A stretch of DNA of 64,000 nucleotides, taken from IMG/VR virus record IMGVR_UViG_3300046542_000291, positions 177,641-241,640 of that record; one strand, written 5' to 3'. This stretch comes from a virus. Position numbers and translations under genes: made by a program. The notes below the pieces were generated by a model. The model ran no database searches. It was not told the DNA's origin and saw nothing but the letters and a program-made list of their open reading frames with translations. This document shows positions 1 through 9,042 of this stretch, in pieces (position 1 is the stretch's first letter; each line of letters opens with the position of its first letter).

Positions 1-1433
1 TTGTGTTCACGAGCCAGGGTGGAGTAGTTACGCACGTAGACCGAGTAATCCTCATATTTCTCCAGGTACTCTTCCAGCTCTTTGATCTCAGCCAGTACAC
101 GATCTTCAGCAGAAGAGCATTCACGCAGCTTTACTTCCAACTGAGGAAGCTCTTCTGGATTTATCCCCGGAGCAAACGTGTGTTGGCAGTTCGGGCAATG
201 AACATGCTCACAACCTTTCAGCCGAGAGATTCGTTGCTGTACCGCCAGACTGTAATCTTCCAGGCTACGACGCTTGGTGATCTTCTCTTTCAACAACTGT
301 TTGTTCTCAGTTGCTGTCTTGGTGTTCATCAAACCATCAGCGTTATCTGGAATGGTCAACATGATCGTGTAAAACCGATCGAAGGCTGTGTCCAGTTTGG
401 CTGTAGGGTCACCGTAGATGTCCAGGTTCACCAACGGAACTGGTCCACTATAAGACTGACACATCGAGAGTTGGTATTCCGCTTCGTCCAAGTATTCCTT
501 GTGACGTTCCTGGAGTTCCTTGATCTGCTCTGGTGTTGGTCGATCCACGTTAGACGGAACCGTAGCCTTGAGGTTTTCAAGCTCTTCTACCAGACGGTCT
601 ACAACAGCCTGTACGGTGCGATACTCACCAAGGCGTTGACTGACCTGCTCGTTGTACTGATCACGCCCAGAGACGGCTATAGAGTCGCTCAGCACTGGAT
701 ACGTACGTAGCAATTGCTTAGCACGCAGTAGAATGGCATCTAACTGCTGCTGCGCCTCTCCAACGTTACGGAACTGAGCCCCTTTGGTCGGTTGCTTCTC
801 TTGAAACAGCAAGTTCAACCGAGCAGTCAATCGCTTCGACTCAAGACGACGATGGTTCATCTCCGAATCATTCAGCAAGTCATGGTTCTCGTTAGCCAAA
901 CGCTTGTTGATCGTTTGTACGGTACCACCTTGAGCACGGTGTTCTTTGGAAACATCGTCCAGTACAGCAAACGCATACGACAGATCAACTGGGGATGCTT
1001 TGGTCAGCCACTCACGACGCTTAGCGGTTGACATCTTCGAAAACTTGGTCTTACCGATTTGGAGATCATGGATCTCACGAGTCAATCCGAACTCTTGCTT
1101 ACACAGTTCTTCTTGAACGGCGTAAGTGTGTCCTGGGTTCAGCTCAATGTCATCCTTAACAAACTTGTGATAACCTGTCCCTTTCCCGTAGGTGGATTCG
1201 AGGACATACCTCGATCCTTTGTGTCTACAATGGAACTCTTTGATCCCACCGCCTTTCTCAAACTCACTGTGGTGAGCAGGTAATGGTGACAGCTCTTCCA
1301 TGAGAGATGATTTTCCAGAGCCATTGCTCCCAATCATGACCATTAGGTTCTTTGTAGGAGTCCACTCGATGGATTGAATGTTCTTCACCATCAGTCGAGT
1401 ATACTTCTCCAAATACACTAAATCAATTTGCAT
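1..1433 (-). CDS. SbcC/Rad50-like ATPase, recombination/repair (partial)
   Basis: Translated by hand from the minus strand. The frame is open from an ATG at 1433 to the left edge, so only the first 477 or so residues are present. A Walker A motif (GSNGSGKSS, residues 35-43) follows a short N-terminal strand. A long charged, coiled-coil-like region comes next, then a CPNC pair near residues 413-416 that looks like the Rad50 zinc hook. This layout is typical of SbcC/Rad50/T4 gp46, the ATPase subunit of a DNA end-processing nuclease. In Rad50 the hook lies mid-protein, so a similar length and the second ATPase half should lie beyond the window. The SbcD/gp47 partner is not in the window. It is divergent from the spike operon, and a recombinase gene lies 11 kb away. 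Confidence 0.85.
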   Translation of the reverse strand, partial: MQIDLVYLEKYTRLMVKNIQSIEWTPTKNLMVMIGSNGSGKSSLMEELSPLPAHHSEFEKGGGIKEFHCRHKGSRYVLESTYGKGTGYHKFVKDDIELNPGHTYAVQEELCKQEFGLTREIHDLQIGKTKFSKMSTAKRREWLTKASPVDLSYAFAVLDDVSKEHRAQGGTVQTINKRLANENHDLLNDSEMNHRRLESKRLTARLNLLFQEKQPTKGAQFRNVGEAQQQLDAILLRAKQLLRTYPVLSDSIAVSGRDQYNEQVSQRLGEYRTVQAVVDRLVEELENLKATVPSNVDRPTPEQIKELQERHKEYLDEAEYQLSMCQSYSGPVPLVNLDIYGDPTAKLDTAFDRFYTIMLTIPDNADGLMNTKTATENKQLLKEKITKRRSLEDYSLAVQQRISRLKGCEHVHCPNCQHTFAPGINPEELPQLEVKLRECSSAEDRVLAEIKELEEYLEKYEDYSVYVRNYSTLAREH

Positions 1434-1507
1434 AATAAAGAGCCCTTAGCATTTCTTAGTATCCTATAGGGTAGCCTACCCGAGTAAATTTAATCGGAAA
1501 GAGTGTT
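1434..1507. promoter_or_regulatory. Divergent intergenic region between SbcC-like and spike genes
   Basis: This 74-base gap must hold starts for both operons. It contains ATCCTA, three bases, then GGTAG (1461-1474), the same arrangement as at 58432-58445 upstream of the helicase gene. An AT-rich stretch and a GGAAAGAG ribosome-binding site precede the spike ATG. Calling it a promoter is inference; no start site is known. Confidence 0.35.
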
Positions 1508-2359
1508 ATGGAAGAGAAGAAAACAGAACAACAGGCGTCAGTCTTTCACCTGTTTAGTTTGGGTATCTCGGTTGAGAACAAACCGCGTAACTCCACCCAG
1601 CTAAACGTACTGGCCAGTGAGAAGTCGTCAGCAGCTGACGGTGAGATCAACTACAACCCACAGGAATCCACCCGTAGCTTTACGGATGCGTTGGGTAACC
1701 AACAACAAGTGAAGACAACCGCAGAACGTTCTTTGGTCTGTGAATGGTTGCCTTCGGAAGATAACCGCGCTACGCCTCCCGATATCATGCGTAACGAGAA
1801 GATCGAGATCTGGCGACTCGGTGATAGCGACCAATACTACTGGCGCTCTATGGGCCTCTCCAACAAGCTCAGGACACTGGAGTCCGTGGTCTATACCTGG
1901 AACGCTTCTCCTAATCCAGGTGGGGCAGGTATTGACTTCAAGACGTGTTACTTCATGGCGATCTCTGCACATGATCAACACTTCACCATCGGTACGTCGA
2001 AAGCCAACGGTGAGCCTTACGCTTGGACATTCCAGATCAATACCAAGACAGGGGAGTTTACTCTCTGTGATGACATCGGTAACGAATTCGAGATCGTCTC
2101 TAAGGAAGGGCGTCTACAGCTGAAGAACATGGATGGGACATTCATTAAGGTGGAGCGTAAGCACATTGAAATGAATGCCTCCGAATACATCGACTTCACT
2201 TGTGGTGGTTCTAACTGGCGAATGACACCAGACAGTATTAAGGACAAGACTTCCAACCACAGTTCGGAGAGTACGAGCCATTCGTTCAAGACGGGGTCGT
2301 TTACAGTGCAAGCTGGAACAACCTCATTCAAAACCGGTTCGTTCGCAATCACGGGGTAA
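1508..2359 (+). CDS. Tail central-spike protein (gp5/VgrG-type)
   Basis: The protein has 283 residues. The N-terminal two-thirds is mixed strand and loop, with many aromatic residues. The last 50 or so residues are a Ser/Thr/Phe/Gly repeat (two copies of a FKTGSF unit) typical of the triple-stranded beta-helix of membrane-puncturing spikes. The gene ends five bases before a PAAR protein, its expected tip partner, so the two probably form the baseplate spike that contacts the outer membrane. No lysozyme domain is seen, unlike T4 gp5. The start follows a GGAAAGAG ribosome-binding site. Homology is inferred from fold pattern and context, not from a signature motif. Confidence 0.7.
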   Translation: MEEKKTEQQASVFHLFSLGISVENKPRNSTQLNVLASEKSSAADGEINYNPQESTRSFTDALGNQQQVKTTAERSLVCEWLPSEDNRATPPDIMRNEKIEIWRLGDSDQYYWRSMGLSNKLRTLESVVYTWNASPNPGGAGIDFKTCYFMAISAHDQHFTIGTSKANGEPYAWTFQINTKTGEFTLCDDIGNEFEIVSKEGRLQLKNMDGTFIKVERKHIEMNASEYIDFTCGGSNWRMTPDSIKDKTSNHSSESTSHSFKTGSFTVQAGTTSFKTGSFAITG

Positions 2360-2364
2360 TCGCT

Positions 2365-2631
2365 ATGGCTGGAGTAGCATGTGCTGGAGTCGATTCAGCT
2401 GGTGGTGTCATCAATGGTGGGGGTCAGTCGTTTGTTACTGTTAACGGAGCTCCCATGGCTGTTGTAGGGGATGGTGTGGCAGGTCACGGTAGTGGTTCAC
2501 ACGCCAGTGCAGTATTGGTTCAAGGTTCGTCCATCCTGACCATCAACGGTGTCCCCGTTGTGTTAGCGGGAATGCGGGCCAGTTGTAATGACCAAGCCAC
2601 CGGGCGCCCAAATGTAACCTGTAGTGCTTGA
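2365..2631 (+). CDS. PAAR-domain spike tip protein
   Basis: An 88-residue Gly/Val/Ala/Ser-rich protein. It has the PAAR layout: two halves with the pattern G-G-x-I/V-N-G-G followed by V-N-G-x-P-M/V-A/V, and His/Cys residues in the loops (Gly-His-Gly-Ser-Gly-Ser-His around residue 45, Cys near the ends) that could bind a metal. PAAR proteins form a sharp cone on the trimeric spike of contractile tails. It follows the spike gene by five bases in one operon, and a strong hairpin lies immediately after its stop. Confidence 0.85.
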   Translation: MAGVACAGVDSAGGVINGGGQSFVTVNGAPMAVVGDGVAGHGSGSHASAVLVQGSSILTINGVPVVLAGMRASCNDQATGRPNVTCSA

Positions 2632-2634
2632 CGA

Positions 2635-2665
2635 CATAAAAGCCTCCCTTCGGGGAGGCCTTATG
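2635..2665. terminator. Bidirectional terminator hairpin, CATAA/TTATG family
   Basis: The stem GCCTCCC-TTCG-GGGAGGC is flanked by CATAAAA on the left and CTTATG on the right, so each strand reads stem then TTATG. On the plus strand TTATTTTTT follows. It separates the convergent PAAR and internal-head genes. Confidence 0.85.
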
Positions 2666-3820
2666 TTATTTTTTGGCTTCGTACTGTTTCAGTACGTGGC
2701 TCAGGAAAGTTACCCACACGTTCAGCGTTACCGCCAACCAGTGCGTGTACTTGCCCATTGGCTCCGCCAGTCGTTGACTGACTTGACCCAACATCGAGAT
2801 AACCTTACCGCTGTCAACACCGGTTTCTTCCGACTTGCGGAGGAGTTGAGTGATGGCATCATCGACAACTGTTTTCACAGTACCGAATTCCTTCTCAGCA
2901 GAACCGCCTTTCTCACCAACAGCGATGATCTCACCGATCTGGTCATTGATACGTTTCAGTTCTTCGAGGGAGGGTACGGAGATGTCGCGTTCAGTTTGGT
3001 CAGCACTACCCAACTTCACTTCACCAAAACGGATGGAGAGAGCTTTGGTAACGCCTTCCACAATGTCACCACCAGAATTCAACTGGTCAGCAACGTCGTT
3101 TGGAGCGAGGTAGGTGAAAGCCATGTTACCTACCAGAACAGGACTGCGTTGCAAGCCTTCCTCGTAAGCAGCCGAACCCTCTGGTGCGTTGAAGTCACGA
3201 CGGAGTACGCCAGCAAACATCTTGCCGATTTCTTCGTCCATCTTCTCAGGTGTTGCATTGTCACCCAAAGAGGTAGCAATGTTCAGAGCACCACGAGAAG
3301 CGTTACGGCCGATGTTGGCCACAGCACGCGGATAGGTTTCCAAGAAGAACTTGGTCATCTTCTTCACGTCACCCAGGGCTTCCAGATCGTTACCCTTGAA
3401 CTCGCCGTTTACCGACAGCCGTTGGATACCGGAAATGGGCATCTCTCCTTGAACAGAGACATTGCCGAGTTTGACCAGCCGCTTGGTGATCTGTCCTTGG
3501 GCGGACTTCACAACAGCCAAAGAACCAGTGAACTTCACGAAGAAGCTACGAATGAGTTCGAACACGTAACGGATCGCATCTTTGGTGGCTTTGTAGGCCA
3601 CCTTGATACCGCTTTTGATCCCAGCGAGAGTAACGACGTTGGCGTCCTTGATAGAGAACGCCGGATCGATACTTTCCAAAGTGACACGCATGACGTGTGC
3701 CACTGGACCATCAACTTCCTCACGCCATTCCATCACTCGTTGATAACCTTCCAGTGCCATTTGGTACTGGTACAGTTTCTGTAGGTCGGAACCTACTTGA
3801 GACATGGTTGGTGCGGACAT
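2666..3820 (-). CDS. Internal head protein, paralogue 1
   Basis: A 384-residue protein. It shares three blocks with the next two minus-strand genes: an ESIDPAF block (residues 50-60), an RLSVNGEF block (about 130), and an SPVLVGNMAF block in the second half. Such families of paralogous internal-head proteins, cleaved by the prohead protease, build the inner body of phiKZ-like heads. This copy lacks the long acidic leader of its neighbours and diverges in the first block (SIKD instead of FKRTVP). The start follows AAGGAAAGC. Function within the head is inferred from family resemblance only. Confidence 0.7.
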   Translation of the reverse strand: MSAPTMSQVGSDLQKLYQYQMALEGYQRVMEWREEVDGPVAHVMRVTLESIDPAFSIKDANVVTLAGIKSGIKVAYKATKDAIRYVFELIRSFFVKFTGSLAVVKSAQGQITKRLVKLGNVSVQGEMPISGIQRLSVNGEFKGNDLEALGDVKKMTKFFLETYPRAVANIGRNASRGALNIATSLGDNATPEKMDEEIGKMFAGVLRRDFNAPEGSAAYEEGLQRSPVLVGNMAFTYLAPNDVADQLNSGGDIVEGVTKALSIRFGEVKLGSADQTERDISVPSLEELKRINDQIGEIIAVGEKGGSAEKEFGTVKTVVDDAITQLLRKSEETGVDSGKVISMLGQVSQRLAEPMGKYTHWLAVTLNVWVTFLSHVLKQYEAKK

Positions 3821-3830
3821 GATGCTTTCC

Positions 3831-5513
3831 TTACTGAGTCGAAACTACGCCGTCGTCCGATTTGCCACCGGCAGCTACTTCACCGCCACCCAGCAGACCT
3901 TCGTAGAAGGCGATGTAGGCTTTGACCAGGCTGACCAGCCAACCCATGAACATGCGTTGGTGTTCGAGCGAGGTTTTGGCAATGGCGTAGACGCCACTGT
4001 TTTCGGACAGCTTGCCGCCATCGTTGAACAGTTTCTCGTACGATTCGATCAGACGGATCGTGTTGGTGACCTGGGAGCTGGTGTTGTCCATGAAGTTGGC
4101 AACGATTTCTTTGACGCCCTTGATCACCGCAACAGCTTTGTCAGCCGAAGGAATAGTGATCTCGTTGTCGCCGCCGCTTTCGCCGTCGATGGAGGTGAAG
4201 TCGAACTTCAGGTGCTTGTCATCGGACACGGTTTCGGAAGCAGTCGAGGAAGCACCGAAGCCGATGAACATGGCCTTGTTACCAGGCAGTACTGGCGACT
4301 GGGTCACGTGGTCGTATTTGCTCAGAGCACTCGGTGGAGTGTCCTTGGTAGCTTTGAAGGAACTGAAGGTGGATTCGAGAACGCCTTGGGCCTTCTCTTC
4401 CAGGTCTTCGCCTTTCAGGTTCATCAGCTTGCCGACTTCGGTTGGCCATTGAACCATGATCTCGCCAGAGACCTTACCAACCATCTTGACGATCTCGAGG
4501 GAATCGCCCACGAAGTTGCCATTGATCGACAGACGGTCTGCACCTTTGACGGATTGCTTGTCGCCCGACTTCAGAGCGCCACCTTTCAGTTTCGGCTCCA
4601 GTGCGTTCAAACGCTCCAGGAGTTTACCAGCGTCATGGGACAGGTAGTTCCAGGCGTCGATGACAGCTTTGATCAGTTTCTTGACTGCTTCCTTAATAGC
4701 CCCGCCGATTTTGGCAGCGTTGGCTTTCAGGTTGTCCAGAAGTTCCATGGACACAACAGCCCGGGACATTGGAGTACCGAAACTTTCAACCGATGGAACA
4801 GTGCGCTTGAAGAAAGTTGGATCGAAAGCTTCCACAGAGATCTGAATGGCACGAGCCAGTTCAGGCGTGATCGGTTGCTTCTTCTTGCCCATGGTGGTGA
4901 GCAGGCCGATGTATTGCTCGAGGGCAGCTTCAACAGCTTCCATCTTTTGCAGGTCGGCAGCGATTGGGTCGGTAGCCGCTTGAGCTTTGTCCGAAGCTTC
5001 GGTAATACCGGAGGCGTCCAGAGTCTCGATGGCTTCTTCGACGTTCATCACGGATTCGTCAGCGGTCTTCGGCTCGATGTGCTCGGCTTCGTTCGCTTCG
5101 ATGTTGTCTTCTTGAGACACAACACCGGTGGTGATGTCTTTCTCGCCAGCTTTGACCGCGTTGGCAGTCTTGCCGTCAACGGAGTCCACTTCACCAGCGT
5201 TGGCTTCGTCAGTGCTGGTAGCAGCTTTGACTTTACCTACGTCTTGGGTAACAGCAGTACCGTCGCCACCGCCATCAGCTGGACCAGGTTGAGTGGTCTT
5301 CACGCCTTTGTCGGATGCACCCACTTCTTCCGAAGGGTTTACGGTATCGGTGATTTCTTTCTTCACGTCACCTTGGACAGGTGCAGCGACTTTGATGTTC
5401 TTGTCTTCGGCAACGGCTACGTTTTCGAGCGAGGCCAGCATTTCGAAGGCATTGACGTGACGTTTCTTAACAGCTGGTTTAGCTGCGGGTTTCTTTGCGG
5501 CGGTATTGGCCAT
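3831..5513 (-). CDS. Internal head protein, paralogue 2 (long acidic leader)
   Basis: A 560-residue protein. The first 30 residues are basic and Ala/Lys-rich. Residues 30-230 are Ala/Glu/Asp/Thr-rich and low in complexity, like a propeptide removed during head maturation. The conserved core then begins with FDPTFFKRTVPSVESFG, continues with RLSINGNF, and ends with an SPVLPGNKAMF block shared with paralogues 1 and 3. The triplet SVE just after FKRTVP fits the S/A/G-x-E site of the phiKZ prohead protease, so I infer cleavage there. Ten bases separate it from paralogue 1, in one operon. A GGAG ribosome-binding site precedes the start. Confidence 0.75.
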   Translation of the reverse strand: MANTAAKKPAAKPAVKKRHVNAFEMLASLENVAVAEDKNIKVAAPVQGDVKKEITDTVNPSEEVGASDKGVKTTQPGPADGGGDGTAVTQDVGKVKAATSTDEANAGEVDSVDGKTANAVKAGEKDITTGVVSQEDNIEANEAEHIEPKTADESVMNVEEAIETLDASGITEASDKAQAATDPIAADLQKMEAVEAALEQYIGLLTTMGKKKQPITPELARAIQISVEAFDPTFFKRTVPSVESFGTPMSRAVVSMELLDNLKANAAKIGGAIKEAVKKLIKAVIDAWNYLSHDAGKLLERLNALEPKLKGGALKSGDKQSVKGADRLSINGNFVGDSLEIVKMVGKVSGEIMVQWPTEVGKLMNLKGEDLEEKAQGVLESTFSSFKATKDTPPSALSKYDHVTQSPVLPGNKAMFIGFGASSTASETVSDDKHLKFDFTSIDGESGGDNEITIPSADKAVAVIKGVKEIVANFMDNTSSQVTNTIRLIESYEKLFNDGGKLSENSGVYAIAKTSLEHQRMFMGWLVSLVKAYIAFYEGLLGGGEVAAGGKSDDGVVSTQ

Positions 5514-5548
5514 TGGAAAAAACTCCGGGGATGATAGAGATTACATAA

Positions 5549-5570
5549 GGTTGGTACCGAAGTACCAACC
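5549..5570. terminator. Hairpin between internal-head genes
   Basis: The perfect stem GGTTGGTAC-CGAA-GTACCAACC lies between paralogues 3 and 2 and is preceded by CATAA on the plus strand. With no T-run it may attenuate transcription or stabilise mRNA rather than fully terminate it. Confidence 0.55.
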
Positions 5571-5587
5571 CTAGGTTTCATTGCTTG

Positions 5588-6994
5588 TTAGGCTTTCGCC
5601 GGAACACCTTTACCAGCAATGTGCTCGAGGAACCCGAGGTATGCCTTGATGGTACCAACCGCGTAACCGGTTACTTGACGAGTACCTACCAGACCAGCAC
5701 GTGCTGCCGAAGCGAGTACGTCGGAGTTAGGTACGCCACGCTGAATAGCAGCATCAATGTTCTTCTTGATCTTCGACAGATCACCTTGAGTAGCCTTGGC
5801 ATCCACCAGACCATCACACAGGTCGATCAGATCACCGACCAGTGCATCCAGTTCTTCGGACGAAGGCATCTTGACGGACTCAGGCACTTCTTCAGCATCT
5901 GGGTCATCTGCCAGTTCGAAACGGAAGATCTTCTCGAGGCCAGTGGCGCGTTCAGAGGTCGTCTCAGCGACCTTGTCGTTCACACCGACGAACAGTGCTT
6001 TGTCGCCAGGCATGGCGTCACTGCGCATTACCGAACCACCTTCACTCACCACCGAGGAAGGGGAAGCATCATCCGCAACGTTAAGGAACTTGTTGAAGAC
6101 CTGTTGAACGATCGTGTGCGAGTCTTTGGCGATGGTCTGGAACACTGCCAGCATTTCTGGCGACTCAGCATCTTTACCGTCGGCCTTTTCCATTTTGCCG
6201 ATAACAGCAGAGATGAAATAGTCCAGGCTCTTCGGCCACTGGGCAACCGCACCACGAACAGCGATCAGCATGTTCTGGGTTGGCACCGCACCAGCGAACT
6301 CACCGCGGGTGATCAGACGACGTACCTTGGCCGATGGAATGTCCTGACCTTCCTGAACGTTCTTGAACTGACCTTTCAGTTTGCCCAGACGTTCTTTCAG
6401 TGCCCCGGCATCACCGACCACCGAATGGAACAGGTTGATGAGGATTTCGATCAGCTTGCTGAAAGCTTCCTTGGCACCGGCAGCCACTTGGCCAACCTTT
6501 TCCTTGACGTTGTCCAGGAGTTCCAGGGAAACGGTCATGCGGCCGTCTTGTGCACTGAAACCTTCCAAAGCAGGAACGGTACGCTTGAAGAAAGCAGGGT
6601 CGTAGCTTTCCAGGGCTGCTTTAATAACAGCGGCTGTATCGGAGCTGATGGTTTCGTTGCGGTCGGTGGTAGCGGTGAGGATGCGTTCGAACTTCTCGAG
6701 GGCAGTTTTGCACTCGTCCATCTTCTGCATGTCACGATCGATCTCTTCACCTTTCTTGATCTCGTCCTGGATGGTGTCGGAGATCATGTCGGTTTCACCG
6801 GTGGTTACAGTGTCAGCTGCAACCGCTGCATCGCCATCGGAGTTGGCTTCGGCAACAGGAGCGTTAGCCGCTTCTTGAGTGCCGTCTGCGTTGACTTTGT
6901 TCACGTCAACTTCTTGGGCTACGCCGTCCTGCGATTCGAAACTGGCAACAGTGGCGAATACGTTAACTTTGGAGGCTGTGGATTTGGTGCGCAT
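5588..6994 (-). CDS. Internal head protein, paralogue 3
   Basis: A 468-residue protein with the same architecture as its neighbour: an acidic, Ala/Asp/Thr-rich leader of about 120 residues, then ESYDPAFFKRTVPALEGFS, an RRLITRGEF block, and a MPGDKALFVG block near residue 300. ALE after FKRTVP again matches the S/A/G-x-E prohead-protease consensus. The leader probably acts as a scaffold or targeting propeptide; this is inference from composition. The antisense strand is open over the whole gene, which reflects codon usage and not a second gene. Confidence 0.75.
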   Translation of the reverse strand: MRTKSTASKVNVFATVASFESQDGVAQEVDVNKVNADGTQEAANAPVAEANSDGDAAVAADTVTTGETDMISDTIQDEIKKGEEIDRDMQKMDECKTALEKFERILTATTDRNETISSDTAAVIKAALESYDPAFFKRTVPALEGFSAQDGRMTVSLELLDNVKEKVGQVAAGAKEAFSKLIEILINLFHSVVGDAGALKERLGKLKGQFKNVQEGQDIPSAKVRRLITRGEFAGAVPTQNMLIAVRGAVAQWPKSLDYFISAVIGKMEKADGKDAESPEMLAVFQTIAKDSHTIVQQVFNKFLNVADDASPSSVVSEGGSVMRSDAMPGDKALFVGVNDKVAETTSERATGLEKIFRFELADDPDAEEVPESVKMPSSEELDALVGDLIDLCDGLVDAKATQGDLSKIKKNIDAAIQRGVPNSDVLASAARAGLVGTRQVTGYAVGTIKAYLGFLEHIAGKGVPAKA

Positions 6995-7014
6995 GCGTAA
7001 AACTCCAGAAACGA

Positions 7015-7638
7015 CTAAGGGATCAACCCATTGTCTTTGATGATTTTCTCAGCGATAGCCAAGCGTTGTGCAAGTAGGGTTTTCTGACGACGTTCTTCTA
7101 CAAGAAGAGCATAGTCGGTTGTACGGTTGTTGATTTTCCCTTCACGCAATGCTTCAGCCAGGTTATGTTGGGCTGGCGTCATTACTGTCAAGAGTGGGAC
7201 CGCACCGATGTTGATGACCGGAGTCACACCGATGGTGTCTGAGATGATCTTGGAAACTTGGTCTTGCAGGAATTGCAAGTCCATAGCAACCGGGAGTGCC
7301 CCAATCGAAGCCGAGATTACCAGATGCTGGTAAGGAACGGATTCTACCGCGGGGTATTGAACCACGTAAGACGAAGGTACATAACGTGGAGCTTCCGTAT
7401 CGGACAGCAGAGTCAGTAAGACAACCCCGTCATTCCGATCACGCTGATAGTCCGCCTGCGGGATGGCAGGGGACGCGGTGGCATAAAACGTCTCGTAGAC
7501 GTTGACGCCTTGGTTCTCGATATCAACAAAGAATCGAGTTGCACCAAGGGTATACAGCAATCCTGGGGTGGTCGAGAATGGGTTCTTTAATACCCACCGA
7601 CCCTTCGTACCAATTTGCGGGATGATACCACTGGCCAT
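7015..7638 (-). CDS. Virion-type structural protein, unknown
   Basis: A 207-residue protein with no recognised domain. The first 110 residues look like beta-structure with many aromatic residues. The last 60 are charged and helical. It lies 20 bases upstream of internal-head paralogue 3 and follows another structural gene in the same minus-strand operon, so a tail or head-completion role is plausible but unproven. No signal peptide or membrane segment is seen. Confidence 0.6.
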   Translation of the reverse strand: MASGIIPQIGTKGRWVLKNPFSTTPGLLYTLGATRFFVDIENQGVNVYETFYATASPAIPQADYQRDRNDGVVLLTLLSDTEAPRYVPSSYVVQYPAVESVPYQHLVISASIGALPVAMDLQFLQDQVSKIISDTIGVTPVINIGAVPLLTVMTPAQHNLAEALREGKINNRTTDYALLVEERRQKTLLAQRLAIAEKIIKDNGLIP

Positions 7639-7701
7639 GGTGACTCCATTTGTAGGTTGGATAGATCATTAAATTGGTCAGGAAATCAAGGCGAAATAAA
7701 G

Positions 7702-7717
7702 GAGGGCCGAAGCCCTC
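7702..7717. terminator. Short intergenic hairpin
   Basis: Stem GAGGGC-CGAA-GCCCTC, between two minus-strand structural genes. AT-rich sequence (AATAAAG) follows on the minus strand. It is a probable terminator or processing hairpin. Confidence 0.5.
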
Positions 7718-7722
7718 GTCTA

Positions 7723-9042
7723 TTAAGACAGCTCTTCGACAGAGTGCTTGGTTGTAACCATGTAGTTCACACGCTTGTAGAACTTGCTGGCATACACGAC
7801 GCCATCACGTTTCATACGAGCAATACCTTTCGGTACCGAGGTGTAGAGATCCATCTCTTCAGCCGCTTTCAACAGCTCAACGAACATCACCATCCATTCC
7901 TTGGTGTTGTCCGAAATACGATCGAAGTCACCGTTGCCATCCAAGCTGTTCGTTACCAACATGTAGTCGGGGAACTGAGCAGAGAAGCGAACGATACCTT
8001 CACGGTTCTTCGGGTTACCAACGATACCGAAAGCCAACGAACGGTAGATGTTCGAGGAGAGTTCGTATTGCGCGTCGGTCCAGGCATCCGTGTAACCATT
8101 GCCACGTGCCGTACGACGGATCAGAGGTAGGTTCTTACGGGGATCGATTGTAGGGCTGTAGATCCCAGTAGCGTAGAGGCTACCTGGAATGGCGTACTGC
8201 TTCCACAAAGGAGTGATGATGAACTCAGTCCGACGAAAAAGCTCCGGGAGGATGGTTTCCCACTCTTCACGGGTGTGCGTCGAATTGGCCAGCAGTTCGT
8301 TAACGATCACGTCGTTGATGAGGTCAGGGTTGTTACCTGCTACACCGTAGATGAGAGCGAAGAACGGGGCTGGGACTTTGAAGGTCGGATCACGTGGGTT
8401 CACGTAGTCGTATTGCAAAGCCTGGGTGTACGTCATCGGGTACTTGCCACGGACGTCTTGGATCTCTTCGAACTTGGCAGGCAAGTCGATGTTGCGCAGG
8501 AGATCACGGACGACCAGAGGATCTTTGAAGAAGTCGTCGTACGGAATGATCGGCATTACAACAGAGATGAAGTACTCGTCGTACTGGCCAGCGAACGAAT
8601 CGTCCGACAGCCAAATCTGAACACGGTTCTGCTCCCCTGCCAACGCGCCTTCAAAGACGACGAACTCAGGGAGCCAGATGTTCTGGTTGGTCAACATGCG
8701 ACCGGTGGAGAAAGAGGTCAGTACTGCGCCGAACTCGGCCAATACCAACTGACGGCAAACTTGGGCATCCGCCGTCAGGGCGCCGGCAACAGCTTGGTCG
8801 AACAGGTATTCGCCCAACTTCAGAGCAAGCTCTTCATAGTAAGGCAGAACATCTACATGAGTTTCATCCCTTACGCTATGAAAGGAAACAAAACTCGTGC
8901 TTGGTGCCGACGCACTGATATGGATCGTTTTGTCTTTCGCGTAGGTACGGCTGTCAGAAGACAGTTCGCCGAACGTGGAAACTTGATCGGGAATATTACT
9001 GACCAGGGAAGGGTATTCAAAGAAACCTTTCAGGTTAAACAT
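7723..9042 (-). CDS. Virion-type structural protein, unknown
   Basis: A 439-residue soluble protein rich in Tyr, Phe and Pro, with no signal peptide or membrane segment. Composition and position at the head of the operon that encodes the internal-head proteins suggest a virion component. I recognise no family motif. The gene starts at an ATG preceded by GAGGACC and is divergent from the membrane-protein gene across a long leader region. Confidence 0.6.
   Translation of the reverse strand: MFNLKGFFEYPSLVSNIPDQVSTFGELSSDSRTYAKDKTIHISASAPSTSFVSFHSVRDETHVDVLPYYEELALKLGEYLFDQAVAGALTADAQVCRQLVLAEFGAVLTSFSTGRMLTNQNIWLPEFVVFEGALAGEQNRVQIWLSDDSFAGQYDEYFISVVMPIIPYDDFFKDPLVVRDLLRNIDLPAKFEEIQDVRGKYPMTYTQALQYDYVNPRDPTFKVPAPFFALIYGVAGNNPDLINDVIVNELLANSTHTREEWETILPELFRRTEFIITPLWKQYAIPGSLYATGIYSPTIDPRKNLPLIRRTARGNGYTDAWTDAQYELSSNIYRSLAFGIVGNPKNREGIVRFSAQFPDYMLVTNSLDGNGDFDRISDNTKEWMVMFVELLKAAEEMDLYTSVPKGIARMKRDGVVYASKFYKRVNYMVTTKHSVEELS

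Noticed and set aside
3-710. Plus-strand frame at the left edge
   Set aside because: The minus-strand SbcC-like frame covers it, with Walker A and zinc-hook motifs; the plus-strand frame is a shadow.
3804-5534. Long open frame on the plus strand opposite internal-head paralogue 2
   Set aside because: It is antisense to a well-supported gene, begins in the neighbouring gene, has His/Phe/Val-rich composition typical of antisense frames and no ribosome-binding site. Biased codon use keeps the antisense frame open.
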